DNA of 64,000 nucleotides from Metallyticus violacea. Taxonomy: Eukaryota; Arthropoda; Insecta; Mantodea; Metallyticidae. Made by a program: the position numbers and the translations under genes. Under the pieces are notes generated by a model. The model saw only the letters and a program-made list of their open reading frames with translations. It made no database searches and was not told the DNA's origin. The stretch lies in contig CM060842.1 in the NCBI GenBank assembly GCA_030762175.1, forward strand, positions 49,862,001-49,926,000, read 5' to 3'. Below are positions 24,490 through 36,588 of the stretch, piece after piece. How positions within the stretch are numbered: the stretch's first letter is position 1; every line of letters starts with the position of its first letter.

Positions 24490-25415
24490 GCAAATGCCAG
24501 AAAACATCACCGATTCAGAAAAGATGCTGGGTTACAATGAATGTGTTATAGTAAATTTAGGACTCCGACAGAGATATGGGCTGTTCCTGTTACTTTTTAA
24601 TGTATGCATTGGCCAATCATAAAATTATGGAAATTTGCAAATCCAAAAGGAAACCTAAAACTGTTAGAAATCAACTAAGTAAATTTTTATACACTGACCA
24701 TCAGATTTTAATATCAGACCAGACAAGGAGAATAATATATCAAGATCCCCTAAGATACTAATCGATTTGACTGAGGTATATAATACGAAAATGTCATTGA
24801 GAAAGACCAAAATAATGGCATATCAAGAACCCTTATCATAAGAAAAAAAATCGCCATAAACGATAAAATTATACATCTAGTTAGAATTTTCGAGTATTTA
24901 CGGAATTGCGTAATCTATTTTAGGAATGAAGAATTGGTAAATGCAATAGAATAAATGGAATTTTCAAAATAAATTTTAGAAAACAATGAGTCAAAATACT
25001 CCTTAAGATATGGTTACCAAACCAGCATTTCTTTATGGAAACGAAATACGGGATTTTAACAAAAACCTGAAGAAAGACAAGGAAGCAGCACAATTTTGGC
25101 ATCACAAGACGAAATTGCCTGGAAATGAAGATATAAAGGCAAGGCTTGGAGTGGTCAACATAAAAGATCTAAATGTAGAAGGCATGTAAACAGAATGGCA
25201 AAGGATAATCTACCAAAAATGACACTACAGCACACTCCACGCGGAATACTACCTATATAGGAAGACCCAGATAGAGGTGGCTGGTCAAAACAAGTAACTT
25301 GCTGCAGTTTCGGAAAGGGAAAATAAGTACCCAGACCTTAATTGGAAGTAGAGTTAGAAAAAGAAGAAGAAGAAGAAGAAGAAGAAGAAGAAGAAGAAGA
25401 AGATGAAGAAGTCAA
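24490..25415 (+). mobile_element. LINE reverse-transcriptase relic with GAA tail
   Basis: Broken plus frames encode, in order: a block like RQGCPLSP.LFN decayed to LRQRYGLFLLLFN (about 24570-24605), the catalytic region as LYTDHQILISD (about 24690-24720; the usual YADD is YTDH), a palm/thumb block KPAFLYGNEI (about 25020-25050), and a downstream KIQ-type region ending in a purine-rich tail. The order and spacing fit a non-LTR retrotransposon ORF2. The YADD change and many stops mean it is dead. The 3' end carries (GAA)n. Confidence 0.65.
25360..25410 (+). repeat. (GAA)n microsatellite, LINE tail
   Basis: About 16 GAA units with one GAT interruption, immediately after the LINE relic. This is best read as an expanded element tail. 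Confidence 0.85.
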
Positions 25416-25973
25416 CTGAAGGAAGAAAGTAACTGTAAATGCTTCGAACATCCCAAAATTGAATTTCATTTCAAGTTTAGATCGTTTTTCTACTTAATTC
25501 ACACCTAATTAAAATCGATCAGAAATAAACATACAACATTTTTTAAAGGAAGGTGACATGTACTTATGTAAATCTAGCAGCAATATTGGCAACACTGAGA
25601 CACGTAAAGGGCGGGGCTCGGACACGCAAGAGTGCCTGTTGTAGCACATACATACACACATTAATAATGATGCACCTGGGCACATGCACAGCCATGGCCT
25701 TGAAAATAATGGAGAGGTCAGTTTCAGGAGACGTGTGGGCGGTGAAACTGGGGCTACCGGACGTAACTCGCCTTCTCTTGCTCCTAATTATTATTATCAT
25801 CATCATCATCAAAAATTTGTTACAGGACTCAAATGTCAAAAAGAGTTCTCTCTCCCCCCCCCCCAAAAAAAACCTGAAATGCTTCGTATATCAAAACTAA
25901 GCAAAAAACTAAACAAAGAAAAATTTAAAGAAAATCGGAATTTATGTAGTAAGTTGTTCAAAAAAACAGTATT
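25416..25973. other. spacer
   Basis: Overlapping frames of 100-167 codons occur at 25553-26187 on both strands, including an ATT/ATC run near 25787-25812. They lack recognisable domains, and the longest runs into the SINE at 25986. I regard them as chance frames. Confidence 0.5.
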
Positions 25974-25985
25974 ATCAGGTAAATG

Positions 25986-26278
25986 TAGGTCCTGGTGGTG
26001 TAGTGGTAACCATACTTGCCTCCTAAACCTAAGGTCGCGAGTTCAACCCCAGCCAGGACTGATAGATTTTTTCGGGCGTAAAAATTCTAAGCATGGTTTC
26101 CTTCGGAAGGGAAGTAAAGCCGTGGGTCCCGTGTCGTACATTTACGGCACGAAAAAGAACCTCAAGCCTGAAAGAAGAGACCTCTGAGCAAAATATGTCG
26201 GCCATTTCACACCCTGAATAGAATGTGTCGCTGATCACCTGAGATGTTAAAGAGCGTCGTAAATAAACAAAATAAAAA
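25986..26278 (+). mobile_element. tRNA-derived SINE, family B, with 12-bp TSD
   Basis: It begins 'ggtcctggtggtgtagtggt' (A box), has 'gcgagttcaaccccagccagg' (B box), then the family body with 'ttttttcgggcgtaaaaat', 'cttcggaagggaagtaaagcc', 'cccgtgtcgtacatttacggc' and 'tgtcggccatttcacaccctg'. It ends with 'gatgttaaagagcgtcgtaaa' and a short 'aacaaaataaaaa' tail. A perfect 12-bp target-site duplication 'atcaggtaaatg' flanks it (25974-25985 and 26279-26290), fixing both ends. Confidence 0.92.
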
Positions 26279-26290
26279 ATCAGGTAAATG

Positions 26291-26649
26291 CTCATAGCTG
26301 TTGTATACATTTATAAAATAAATATACATTTAAATGTCATTTTAACACAACTAACTAACACTGCGCTACTCAGTATTAATTATGAATATTACAGTATGCA
26401 ATGCCTTTAGTTAATATTTTCGATGATTTTGGACAATGTGCAATATATAAAAATTTACAAATAATTCAAATTTTAACTTTTATATAATACAAATTTCGTT
26501 TCCATTTCAATTTCTAGGTTTGAATCTTATTCTAACAATGCTTTAACAGAAATTGGATTGCTAGTTCATAGATGATGCTTCTCTATGTTAAATTAAAGAG
26601 GAGAAAAGAATATTTGAGGGGCAGAGACCTGGCAATGGATTAAATGGAA
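26291..26649. other. AT-rich spacer
   Basis: Nothing was recognised. Confidence 0.5.
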
Positions 26650-26995
26650 AGACACCTCTTGCAGGCGATGTCCATGCTCAGTAATGGCGGTGTCATAGCT
26701 TGAGGAAACGTGGCGAACTGGCGAGCTGGCGAACTCAATTTTATCTAACCAACGAATCATTACCCTATCAAAGATATGTAGAGAGAGAGAATCGTGAGGT
26801 AATATATTTCAAACAGGGTAATACTGCTGGTGGGGGAATTTCACTTGTCTTGATCACAATGTACGTATATAGAGATCAATGACAGTCTTATGGGATTTGG
26901 AAGACATTAAAAATTAGTCATCTTCCATATTCTCCAGATGTAAATCCAAGTGAACTTTTTTGGAACGTAATTTGATAACGCTATATTAGTGTTTC
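26650..26995 (+). mobile_element. Tc1-like transposase relic
   Basis: Plus-strand fragments resemble a Tc1-family transposase: a block like V..WGGIS....... (GGGISLVLITMYVYRDQ, about 26829-26880) and, 60 bp on, the hallmark HLPYSPDVNPSELFWNVI (about 26922-26975), matching the PYSPDLNPIE.LW consensus around the third catalytic residue (the usual E is aligned with S-E here). The segment between them, which should hold the second catalytic Asp, is deleted. No inverted repeats were found. Confidence 0.65.
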
Positions 26996-29900
26996 CTCTG
27001 GTCACTTAGGCGAACACTCGGATGGATAGTCCATGAATTCCCTTCATTCCCTCTCGTTTCATTTACTTGTTCATCATTTCCGGCCGAACATTGGGTTGGT
27101 GGAAGGCGCCGTGCAGTAATGAAATGTGCTCGCTGGGAAAACTCAAGGATTTGACAGCAGCTTCGCCTCGACGTAACAGATCGACAAAAAATATAAATTT
27201 GGGAAAGTTATTGACCCCCCTTGATCCGCACACGCATCCCTTTACCCCTATCTCTTAGGAGGTTCGGTAGGAAACTGGAGACCCTCGTTGCTCTTTCATG
27301 TCTGAAATCTTAAGAGAACTGTAAGTATTTTACCCATAGTGTTCAATAAAATAACTCAAGAACAAAATGTTATTTTTTTATGTCAGCATGCGAAACATTC
27401 CAAAGATGTGCTATTTATTTTATAATTATTGAATTTTTCTTCCAATCGCAATATAATGCTCATTTATTAGTTTTTAGTTTAGTAGATTTTATTTTCTATA
27501 TAGCATTTAAGATTCTATTAGAACAGCAATTACGTCTTCAGGCGTATTAATGTAACTCTGCACTTACTTAACAGTTGATTTTAGGCTTTTAATGTCATCT
27601 TTTATAAGTTAGGAAAATAATCTAAGAATGTTGTGTAGTACCATGCTATGGCACAAAATCATGTCCACAAATCTATAAGGGGTAGAGTGTTTCAAAAATT
27701 CGCATAAATCAGCACAATGCTGCTACCTTATCAATGTTTAGCTTCTGCTATCTTTGGACATTTGATAATTGAAATTTGCCCTATTTTGATACCTTATAGA
27801 AATACAACATTTAGGGGAAAAATTGTCCTCCAATATTAATAAATAATACAAGTGACTGTGCATGATTTTCTCGAAATTTAAAGTTTGTTCTACTTATTGT
27901 AAATATGTAGTAACTTATTTCTAGAGCCAATAATGCACACATTAATAACAACGTTAACATACTTACGAGAGCTATTTCATAAAGAATTATAATATTTTAC
28001 AGACATTATTTCTAGCGCTAAAATTTAACTGCAAAATGTTTTGTTAGCTTGATGCGTAATGTACACTTTGTACTCGTTTCATTGGCGTCACTTCTGGTTC
28101 CCGCCTTGGGGAGATATGAAGTTGAGACATATTCCGTTTCGCCTACAGCAAAGGTGAGGTGGAATATCTAAGAGTGTTCTCATTTTCAGTAATGACATGG
28201 CATACAATTTTATTACACCAAGCTCTTCAATTGTTGTGTAATGTCAACTTTAATTACAGTTAAAGCCTTCATTTCATAAGCTCAGGTGATACTGCATTCG
28301 TAACTTTACTCCATTTGTTTCATCATTAAAAGTAAAATCGTGTTCTAAACTTGTGCTACAATAAAAGAGAAGTGGAAAGAATTACGTCGATAATATCATC
28401 AGTACCATAATATAACATTACCAACCTATGAATTTTCAAAAGCTTAAACCATGGAAATGCAGCAGTTATTACTAATTTTAGAGCAATAGTAAAAAATGGT
28501 TTAAAAATCACTATGGCTAAGTCTAGTGTATTTGGCTCTGTGAAAATCTGGCGTCAATTTAAAATTAACAGACAAAAATGGTGTAGTAGCATAAGTCCCA
28601 TATTTGAGGGAGAAAAATTGTGTCCCGTTTGAAATTCATACGAAATATAAAGCAGCTGTATTTTGTTCCTAAATTGATTTTTGCATTTCGAAACCACACA
28701 GAACTCGTCAAACGTTCTTCTAAATTGCTCTTACTACCGGAAATTTGAATCAAGCACCATCGCCAGTAGACTGCCGGTGAATCTTGCTGGGGATAGCGTG
28801 GCATGAGCGTACACACTCTGGTCAACCTTTGTGTGCAGTTATCTCATGTATGATGTTATTTGCCTGTTTGATATCGTCTGATGCCTGTTTATGAGAAATT
28901 TTATGTATTCCGCGACAGCTTAGGTCATTGAATGGACTAAAAGTTTAATTACTAGGTGAAAAAGGGTTAAAATGTTTCAGCATTTTCCTTCCTGTAGACC
29001 TTCCCAACATGAGCATATTAATTTGCTAATTTTAAGCATTGTATACTCTAATGTATTTATGAAGAGAGTGTTTCCGACATTAAACGAAAAATGGAGCAAT
29101 AAACGGTGCAAAAGTTCTTTAAATGTAATTAAAATTGAAAGTTAAATACATTTACATTTTAATGTTAGTTATTTAGATTTATGGCATAATTATAAACGAT
29201 AGAGAGTTGCAGGTATGATGGACCATTATGATTATGTTATATATTAAGGTTTTGACGTAAATATGTAGTACAAAATAAAATATTGCGTTAACTTGAGAGA
29301 GAGTCGTTTTTATGGTTAGAGAACGAATCTTTCTCTCTTTGAGAGAGAGAGAGAGAAAAAAATGTGTCCCTTATTGAAACTCTGACAATCTGGAAAATCT
29401 ATATTATAATAAAGCCTTGCTTCCTACCTATAAGTGTGATATTTAGAAATCCATGCATAAGTAAAAACAGCATTGCAATTTTTATTTTTAAGTATTGGAC
29501 GTAAATGAATTGCAAACATAACCTATAATCAACGTAACAAAAATTACAAGCTATCATGCAAATTTTAGAGTTTAAACATACGGCATCTTGGTTAAATTTG
29601 AGTTAACCAGTTGCATTAGCGGGCTTGAAGACCTGCGAACAAAAATCACTTTACAGTCGTACATAGCGACTAAATCAGACACTGTACGTTATAGTAATGG
29701 CAAATAGATGTGACCTAATAGCAACACCTGGTGGCAGAAATTGTTTGTAATAAATAACGAATATAATTGTTAGGTTAGATAATTTTAGCTTCATTTAAGC
29801 TACGGAAATGGGCCCAATGAAAAATCTAGTTAATAGAAACAGATATATCGCTCGTATGTGCGCAATTTCCATGTTCCTTGTAATCTCTATTTTTCTGTAC

Positions 29901-30224
29901 ACTGCTTCATTTCCATTAAATTATTATTCCTTTTAAGTGCTTTACGCCTTATTTTCCTACAACTCTGTATTCCTTTCCTTTCGTAATCCTCACATTTTTC
30001 TTCCACTTCTTTAGTATGTTGGCAATATCTCCTTTGTTGCTACATGACATCTTCCACTGTGCTCTTCTTTTATACAGTGCGATAAGTTTAGTTTTTTTCC
30101 TCGGAGTGTTTTGCCTATGGGCGAGCGCCCCTCCGTTAGCGGTTAGCCGGTCAGGTGCATCTCAGTGTTTAGCGGGAGAGTAAAACAATAAAACAAGCCA
30201 ACCATACAATACACAAATCAATTT
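26996..30224. other. long AT-rich spacer, no gene recognised
   Basis: About 3.2 kb contains no frame with recognisable homology. A small inverted microsatellite ('tctctcttt' then 'gagagagagagagag') at about 29330-29357 could form a hairpin. The frame at 28565-28825 (minus) shows no known domain. A GC-richer patch lies at 30110-30170. Confidence 0.5.
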
Positions 30225-30660
30225 AAGAGGCTCATTACTTACCAAATTATCAAAAAAAAAGGTGTTGAAACTGCCCATCTTTATTCGCTACACTTTTTGA
30301 CACCTCTTTAGGAAATGATTCCTCACTTGCTATAGTTCATTTTGAGACATCCGGACAATTTTCTGAGGGATATTATCTTTGAGTTCTTTTGTGTTGTGCG
30401 AATTCCTCTTGTACACGACATTTTTAATTTACTCCAGAGATAATAATAGGGGAACAAAAGCACCCAAAAATCTCTACTAATAACTCTGTCTTGTGGAATA
30501 GCTTTGTGAATTACTCTCATGGAATTAGTTGTAGTGGGCTCTGTGGCAAAGTCCTGTTGAAATGACGCATTATCGCATCCCCTGTCGGTTAATTCTCTGA
30601 AAAAGGGGCTATGTGGTATTATGGTAGTAACAGAATCAACTGCATGCTCAAAAATGATTC
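30225..30660 (-). mobile_element. Mariner-like transposase relic, C-terminal half
   Basis: Minus-strand frames give, in order: FQQDFAT.PTT.NSM (second catalytic Asp intact, codon at 30551-30553), DRVISRDFWVLLFP, YYYLWSKLK (where DYYLWGKLK is expected, so the third catalytic Asp is Tyr), ELKDNIPQKIVRMSQNEL and HFLKRCQKV. This is the C-terminal half of a mariner-like transposase. The N-terminal HTH half was not found. The GC-rich frame at 30671-30904 does not continue it. Confidence 0.7.
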
Positions 30661-30987
30661 TATGACTCTTTCACCAATCAGTTAACACATATGTATCGTA
30701 GATAAAGACACGCCGTGCCTTTGCAAACATACGAGGCATAATACACTTTATGTATACTGTCGAATTAAGAATTGAACAGCATAATACACACCCAATAACA
30801 TCTGCGCTACAGTCAGCAAGGTCAGCAAGTAAGCAAGCAGGCTTGCTACTCCCTCCATAGCGCGGCAAACGAGTGGGGGGCCTTCGCGCCGAGGGGGAAA
30901 GCATTCACTCCTCGCAATATAGCAGATGCGTCATAGAATACAACCGATTCTTGTACAATGTTACCAATTCCCAGTTTTGTTTGTTTT

Positions 30988-31146
30988 AATAGTGTTTAAC
31001 GCATATATTTACTGCTGATATATCACAGGCAGTGGACACTGGAGTTACATGAGATGAAGTGATAAATTGGGAAGGGATATATATTTTTTAAAGGAATGAA
31101 ACATTTCAGGCCTAAGTTTAGGGTACTTACCCGGCATTTGCCATTC
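30988..31146 (-). mobile_element. SINE family A, 5'-truncated
   Basis: Reading the minus strand, the copy ends (left side) with the family 3' domain 'taatagtgtttaacgc' and 'ctgatatatcacaggcagtgg'. It continues through 'acatgagatgaagtgat', a T-rich run, 'ggcctaagtttagggtac' and 'ccggcatttgccat', then stops before the tRNA-like head. This is the usual outcome of incomplete reverse transcription. Confidence 0.8.
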
Positions 31147-32615
31147 AATTTTGTTTTGATTTCACAATTCACGGTGGATAACATCATGTATTTAATTCAT
31201 ATAAACATATTCTTAAAAGGTTGTAGTTTATAAACTTTCAATTAGTAGTTTTACTTTGAGTTAATGTTCATGTTTAATAAGTTATTGCAAATGATTCTAT
31301 TTAACGATTTCATATCCGCTTGATCTTTTGTTAGCTGTTATAACATACATTAAGGAAGAGAGCAAGCAGTTAAATTAAGTGCTTTGCAAGATTATGCAGA
31401 ACAAAAGGTTTTTAGGCTGAAAGAAAAATCATAGGTTCCCTTCACCTATTTCAGTTCTGAAGGATTTCGTGAATTAGGTTAACTTTTAAAAACAGCTACA
31501 ATTTAAAACATACCAAGAGATCATAAAATTGTGTAATTTGTGATCATTAAAACGGAGACGAGATAGTGAAAATTAACAAAATTCCAGAACCCTGTACTTT
31601 AAAAATGTTTCATATCACAACTAAAAGCTAAAATCTGAATGATAAAATATCAAAGGTATAAAAATCCGTTTGGAAATCTTTACATTGTCTGACCACATAA
31701 AATGTTAGTGCGTAAACATCAACATTAGTTCCTTAAGGCTAGTTTCACGTATTCTTCCATCCACTTAAAGGTTGGTACGTTGCTTCAAGGATTACAGGTT
31801 GATTAACTGCTTTCGTAGCAAAAGAAAACAAATTAAGATAAAGTTGCTCGTCATCGTACAGGGAGGAAGCCCCGGGGCGCCAAACGGCCCTCCACTGGAG
31901 CACTTCAACTTTTACGGTTATTTGTAACCAACCGTCCCGTCGTAACAAGATTTTTTTCTTACAGCCATTTATCTTCCTCAGATGACATTTACATCACCAT
32001 TTTGTGAATAAAAATAAATAAAGGTTTGCAACACAAACTGATACGATCTATGCATTTGATGAGCTAACGGGCGTTACCTATTAGGAAAACAGTAATTTAT
32101 GGAGATTATAATAATTCTCAGTGAGACCACAAAAAAAAAAAAAAAAATACGTCGCATTTCTTGTGACCTACTTTTTACATATTATTTTTTACAAGGGACG
32201 ATGTTATCTTTTTAAGTGACTGTGAGATTATTTAAAATAATTACCCTTACAAAATACAAACATTTTAAAAATCTCTTAGTTCAAATATTTAATGTTCAAA
32301 AATGTTATAAGCAGTTAGGAAAACTTTAACCCTTCAAGAGCAACTTAGTCCAGCGTTCTATCACCTCATAAAATTGCTGAGTTTCCATAGTATATGATGC
32401 AGTTGTAAAAGTAAGTAAATTGAGCATTTGGAGAAGTATTTTCTGTTAGAATTTAAAGGCGTTGTGGGCTGGAATGCCTCCGCACTGGTGGCACAACAAT
32501 GGGTTGGTGCATATGGGCAGACGTTATGCAAGCGAATAAATAAAATCCCATCTCGCTAGAGTTGCGTAAACTAAGCGAATTTCTCAGTACGAATTTGTGA
32601 AGCGTTAGAGCAGGG
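31147..32615. other. AT-rich spacer
   Basis: No gene was recognised. The minus frame 31745-31948 has no known domain. A run of A's lies at about 32131-32147. Confidence 0.5.
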
Positions 32616-32619
32616 AAAT

Positions 32620-33360
32620 TGGTGCCGCAAGAGCGCCTTAGATATTTCGGTTTTCAAATATACCCCTAATTATAATGGTCCGATGACCCAGATTTCTTAT
32701 TTTATTTAAATGATATATACGAGTTTCGTCCCGGAAAAATTAATATTGGTGTGCCTACAGCGATTTTTAAATGTTGGTTTCAGTTAAACCCCAGTCCTAA
32801 TAGTCTAATTTCGCTGATTTTCAGAAATTATTTTTCTTATTCTATTTCAATGAAATATTCCGAGTTTAGTTGAGAAAAACAAAAATTGTGGCCACTAGAG
32901 CGACTTTTAAATGTTCGCTTTAGGTTAACACCTACTCTTTAAATTTCGATTCTCAGGTATACGCAACTTATAATGGTCTGATTTTCATGATTTTCAGAAA
33001 CTATTTCTTGATTTTATTTAAATGGCATATGCCGAATTTCATTGTAAAAAAAAAACCAAAGCAAAAAACAAAAACATAAATTGGTGCCGCTAGAGCGATT
33101 TTTAAATGTTAGGTTTCAGATAAACCCCCCTCTTCTAATAGCCTGATTTCGCTGATTGTCAGAAACTATTTTTTAATAGCATATACCGAGTTTCGGTGGG
33201 AAAAAAAATTGTGGCCGCTACAGTGATTTTTAATTTTTCGCTTTAATTCCTCACCCCCAATTTTTCTGGTTAACGAACTGGATGAATAGTTTGTTAACTG
33301 ATTGTTACACTCCGAGTTTCTTTCTTAAAAAACAAAAATTGCGGCGGCTAGAGCTTTGAC
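32620..33360 (+). repeat. ~130-bp tandem repeat array, about 5.5 units
   Basis: The anchor 'gccgctagagcgatttttaaa' (variants) recurs at about 32634, 32761, 32901, 33096, 33224 and 33353, giving spacings of 127, 140, 195, 128 and 129 bp. Each unit continues with a 'ttaaaccccc' segment, 'tctgatttcgctgattttcag', 'aaactattttt', 'aaatggcatatgccgagtttc' and an A-rich spacer. The 195-bp unit is expanded in its A-rich part. Units are well diverged, so the array is not young. It is non-coding as far as I can see. The same unit occurs inverted at 19691-19925. Confidence 0.85.
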
Positions 33361-33600
33361 AGATATATACATCGTCATTTTTTGTGTCTAATAAGTAGGA
33401 TCGAGGAAGTTGAAGAAATTTTTAAAAATCTTTTCATGGGTAAAACCACAATAGCTCTACGTTCCTTCGGAATTCCCTGAAATGATGACGACGAATTTAT
33501 ATCAGATCTGCTTGCTTTATCGCAGTCTTTCCCAGGGGACTGAAGGAGCATTTTCAGAGAAGAACACACGAGTAGCACAAAAATGCATTATTTTATTATA

Positions 33601-34571
33601 TAGTGTGTCCATAAAGTCACGGTGCAGTTTTGAACAGTCACACAAAAGCAACGAAACAAGATATAAATGTGAAACTTTCAGCAAATGAAAATTTCTCCAA
33701 GTTTGCATTACCTTTTCAGTGCAGTTCGATATGTGGCTTGCGTATGTTGCCTTTCTCAAATCTAAACGATATTCTAATTAATTACACACACTACTAAGGA
33801 CATCAGACACAACAGAATGAATAGTGTCTCAGATTTTCTCTTTTAAATGGTCAATGCCATTGATACAACTCTGCACACACATTGCTTGACATAGCCCCAC
33901 AAGTAAAAGTGTAAAGACGTTGGTTCGGTGAACGTGGTGACCATGCCTTCCATCCACCTCTTCCTATCCACCTCTGGTGAAATGTTGTAACCAGAAACAA
34001 GCGAACACTTTTGGTCTCATCACTAAACACAATCTTCTGTAAGAATTGATCATCATTGTCCATCTCATCAAGCATTTGTACAGAAAACTCTAAACAGTTG
34101 GGCGGATAGCGTGTAACAACTGCGGTTTGTAGTCCCAGAATTTTTTAAATTTTATGAACTATTGTCTTTTCCAGGCCTAGATTTCGAGCACAGGTACGCA
34201 TCAGCTTCTTGGGGCTCCTTAGGTAGCTATCTCGTAAAGCTTCAATACACTCGTCTCTAACCGAAAGGCTACCTGAACGTTTTTGGTCCAACATGCCTCC
34301 AGTTTCCTTCAGCTGCTTATCCCATCGGTGGAAGTTATTCCTATGTGGCGGTTCTTTGTTGTGCACGCGGCGATATTCACAACGGGCATGTGTCACGAAA
34401 TCAAATTTTGCAAGCTACAAGACGCATTGACCTTTCCTTTTCACCCTTCACATTTATGTTTCAGAAATTCTTTGACATACTCTTCAATGTATCGTAAGTT
34501 TCACCCTTTTGTTTCGTTTCGTTTAGCCATTATAAGTGTTCAAAACTACATCATGACTTTATGGATACACT
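33601..34571 (-). mobile_element. Mariner-like element with 36-bp TIRs, internally deleted
   Basis: Terminal inverted repeats are clear: left 33601-33637 ('tagtgtgtccataaagtcac', then 'ggtgcagttttgaacag') and right 34536-34571 ('gtgttcaaaactacatcatg', then 'actttatggatacact'). Internal minus frames give a transposase N-terminus with an HTH (CEYRRVHNKEPPHRNNFHRW then KQLKETGGMLDQKRSGS), an SP.K..R...R.LG block, and the first catalytic Asp (FSDET, near 34040). The frame then reaches C-terminal-like sequence (LKEKI..TIHSVVSDVLSSV, near 33800-33850) without the second and third Asp. It is therefore non-autonomous. Confidence 0.85.
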
Positions 34572-35299
34572 GTACATCAACGAACACTTTAGAATTACAA
34601 TTTACATCGCTAAAGTCTGCAGCGCAATACCAATGAGCAAATTGACCGAAAATTGTGTCTTAATTGTTTTAGCTCACGTTCTCGGAATTAAAGAGCTGTT
34701 ACATCGGTCACCTCATATTCCCGTCTTCCGCATTTATCCACATTGATACTAATATGCATCACAATGGTGAAGATGGTTAAGACAATAATAAATGTAAACA
34801 TCATTTGAAATGCGAGACTTCTGTACTTGCATAAATCGCTGAATACGAATATATACATCTGCACTACATGTAGTCAAAGCCGAACAACACATTGATTTTT
34901 AGACACTATTAAAATCTTGAGCGACGAATGCTCCCTCCTGCTCTTATTTCATGTAGGATCAATTCCAGCTTTACCAAGCGATCATGCGTAGTTTGCTTCT
35001 AATTGCCTTCAACTCTCAACGAGCACTTCTAAGATCATTAAAAAGAAATTTTGTCTTTCCTTTTGCTCTGGTCATTTCTTACATTTGTACAATTTTTCTT
35101 CTCTTGTCATTTTCTACGTGTTACCGTGCATTATAACTTAAGTTTAGGAAACACACATACAAAGATATAAACATATGCAGGATAGAAACTTTTAATTCCA
35201 TGTTATGTAATAATTAACGATATACACTTAACAAAACAGGGAAGAGGTTTGTTAAATATCATTTCAAATTGCATGCCATTTTATTACATAATAAATCTC
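34572..35299. other. spacer
   Basis: Nothing was recognised. The plus frames near 34283-34746 overlap the mariner element or run past its right TIR and are not genes. Confidence 0.5.
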
Positions 35300-36240
35300 A
35301 TTTTAATTACACTTTTCACACTGTTGTAACAAATTCTTTATTCCATTAAAACAAAAACAAACAAAAAAAATTGTTTTTCTTTGTACCTGGAGCCAGAAAT
35401 GCACTACTTCCTTGACGTCATCATTCCCAAATCTTATCCCCTCATGCATCCTTTGAGGCTGCAAACAAATGATAATCTGAGGGACTAGATAAGGGTTGTA
35501 GGGGGATGCTTTAAGATCTGAAATCTCAGTCTCAGAATGTAGTGACCATGTGACTGTGTGCGTTATCATAATTGATAAAAATCTTCTACAATGGCTTTGT
35601 ATTGTTGGCTTCAGCTGCTCCTCCAACATTGAGCGCAAATCATCCTTTCATGACGGTACTCCCAAATTTGTCCGTTCATATTCCGGAAGAATGACGAGAG
35701 ACCTTTCTGGCGGAGAGTTGATTCTTGGCTACAGAAATGTGTTCGTTCATTCCTTAGACTCTCTCTTGCTTTTATCCTCTTAGTGTGCAAGGAGGTTTCG
35801 TTTCCTGTGATGTATGTGTCAGAAAGGTTGTGGAAGTGTGGACATCAATACTTTTGTGCTCATCCTAGGCACTCAGTGTGAACACATGCGATATTTGAGA
35901 ACTTCCGTGACAGATCCAATGCTGACATCGAAATCCTTGGCCAAAGTGTGTAAAAAAATGCACCTGTTTTCATTAATAATGATATCAGCCTGATCCACCT
36001 TCTCATCAACGACGACCATGCTGCGGCGACAACATTCTTCATCTCGGAATGATGTTCGCCCATTTTCAGTTGCAACTGCTCACTCGTGCACTCTTCTCTC
36101 ACCATTGCAGCACTTTCCATACCATTACAGCATTCTTCAATGAATTTTACGAGGTTCCACATTCTCAGTCCGCAGAAATTCGGTGCCAATTGCAAAGAGG
36201 TCCACTATTTAATATAATTGTTGCACCTTTGGCTAATGCC
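35300..36240 (-). mobile_element. Mariner relic, decayed transposase
   Basis: Minus-strand pieces follow the order of a mariner transposase: VVDEKVDQADIIINENR (about 35975-36020), a LAKDFDVSIGSVTEVLKY HTH (about 35890-35945), YDNAHSH (second Asp, codon at 35565-35567), PSDYHLF (third Asp, codon at 35476-35478), GNDDVKEVVHFWL and a C-terminal GIKNLLQQCEK. Stops and shifts separate all blocks, and the spacing between the second and third Asp is shorter than the usual 34. The first Asp is not found. No inverted repeats were identified. Confidence 0.75.
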
Positions 36241-36293
36241 AACGTATGTCTTTCCTGCAATATTCGTTTTATGATAAACTCTCACCGAGCGGG

Positions 36294-36588
36294 TTTGCTC
36301 AAGTGGTAGCGTTTGGGACTCGCATTCGGGAGACCCCAGTTTCAAATTCTACGCCATATAACGTGACTGAGGTATTCTGTGATTTTACTCAGTTCATTAT
36401 AAGAAAAACCAAATGTCGGGTTATTATTTCTCTGCCACGGATTCACTTTCCATTTCATCTGTATGTGTGTGTGTCTTCGAGTTCTGTGTTTGTGATGTCA
36501 TTGAGACGATCCTGACATAGGACTACCATCCATTCCCACCTGTGGTGCCTCAGTGGTAAAAACGGGCGCTAAACACCATAAAAAAACA
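36294..36588 (+). mobile_element. tRNA-derived SINE with a different head but family A 3' domain
   Basis: The head 'ccgagcgggtttgctcaag' with 'tggtagcgtttgggactcgca' and 'gagaccccagtttcaaattc' is tRNA-like but unlike the family A head. The middle is unique in this window ('aaaaaccaaatgtcgggttat', 'tctgccacggattcac'). The last ~45 bp ('cacctgtggtgcctcagtgg', 'taaaaacgggcgctaaacacc') matches the family A 3' end at 21500-21550 almost base for base. No target-site duplication is visible. I read it as a separate SINE sharing a 3' domain. Confidence 0.8.

Noticed and set aside
25553..26187. Overlapping 100-167 codon frames on both strands
   Set aside because: They overlap each other and run through an ATT/ATC repeat and into a SINE whose ends are fixed by a 12-bp TSD.
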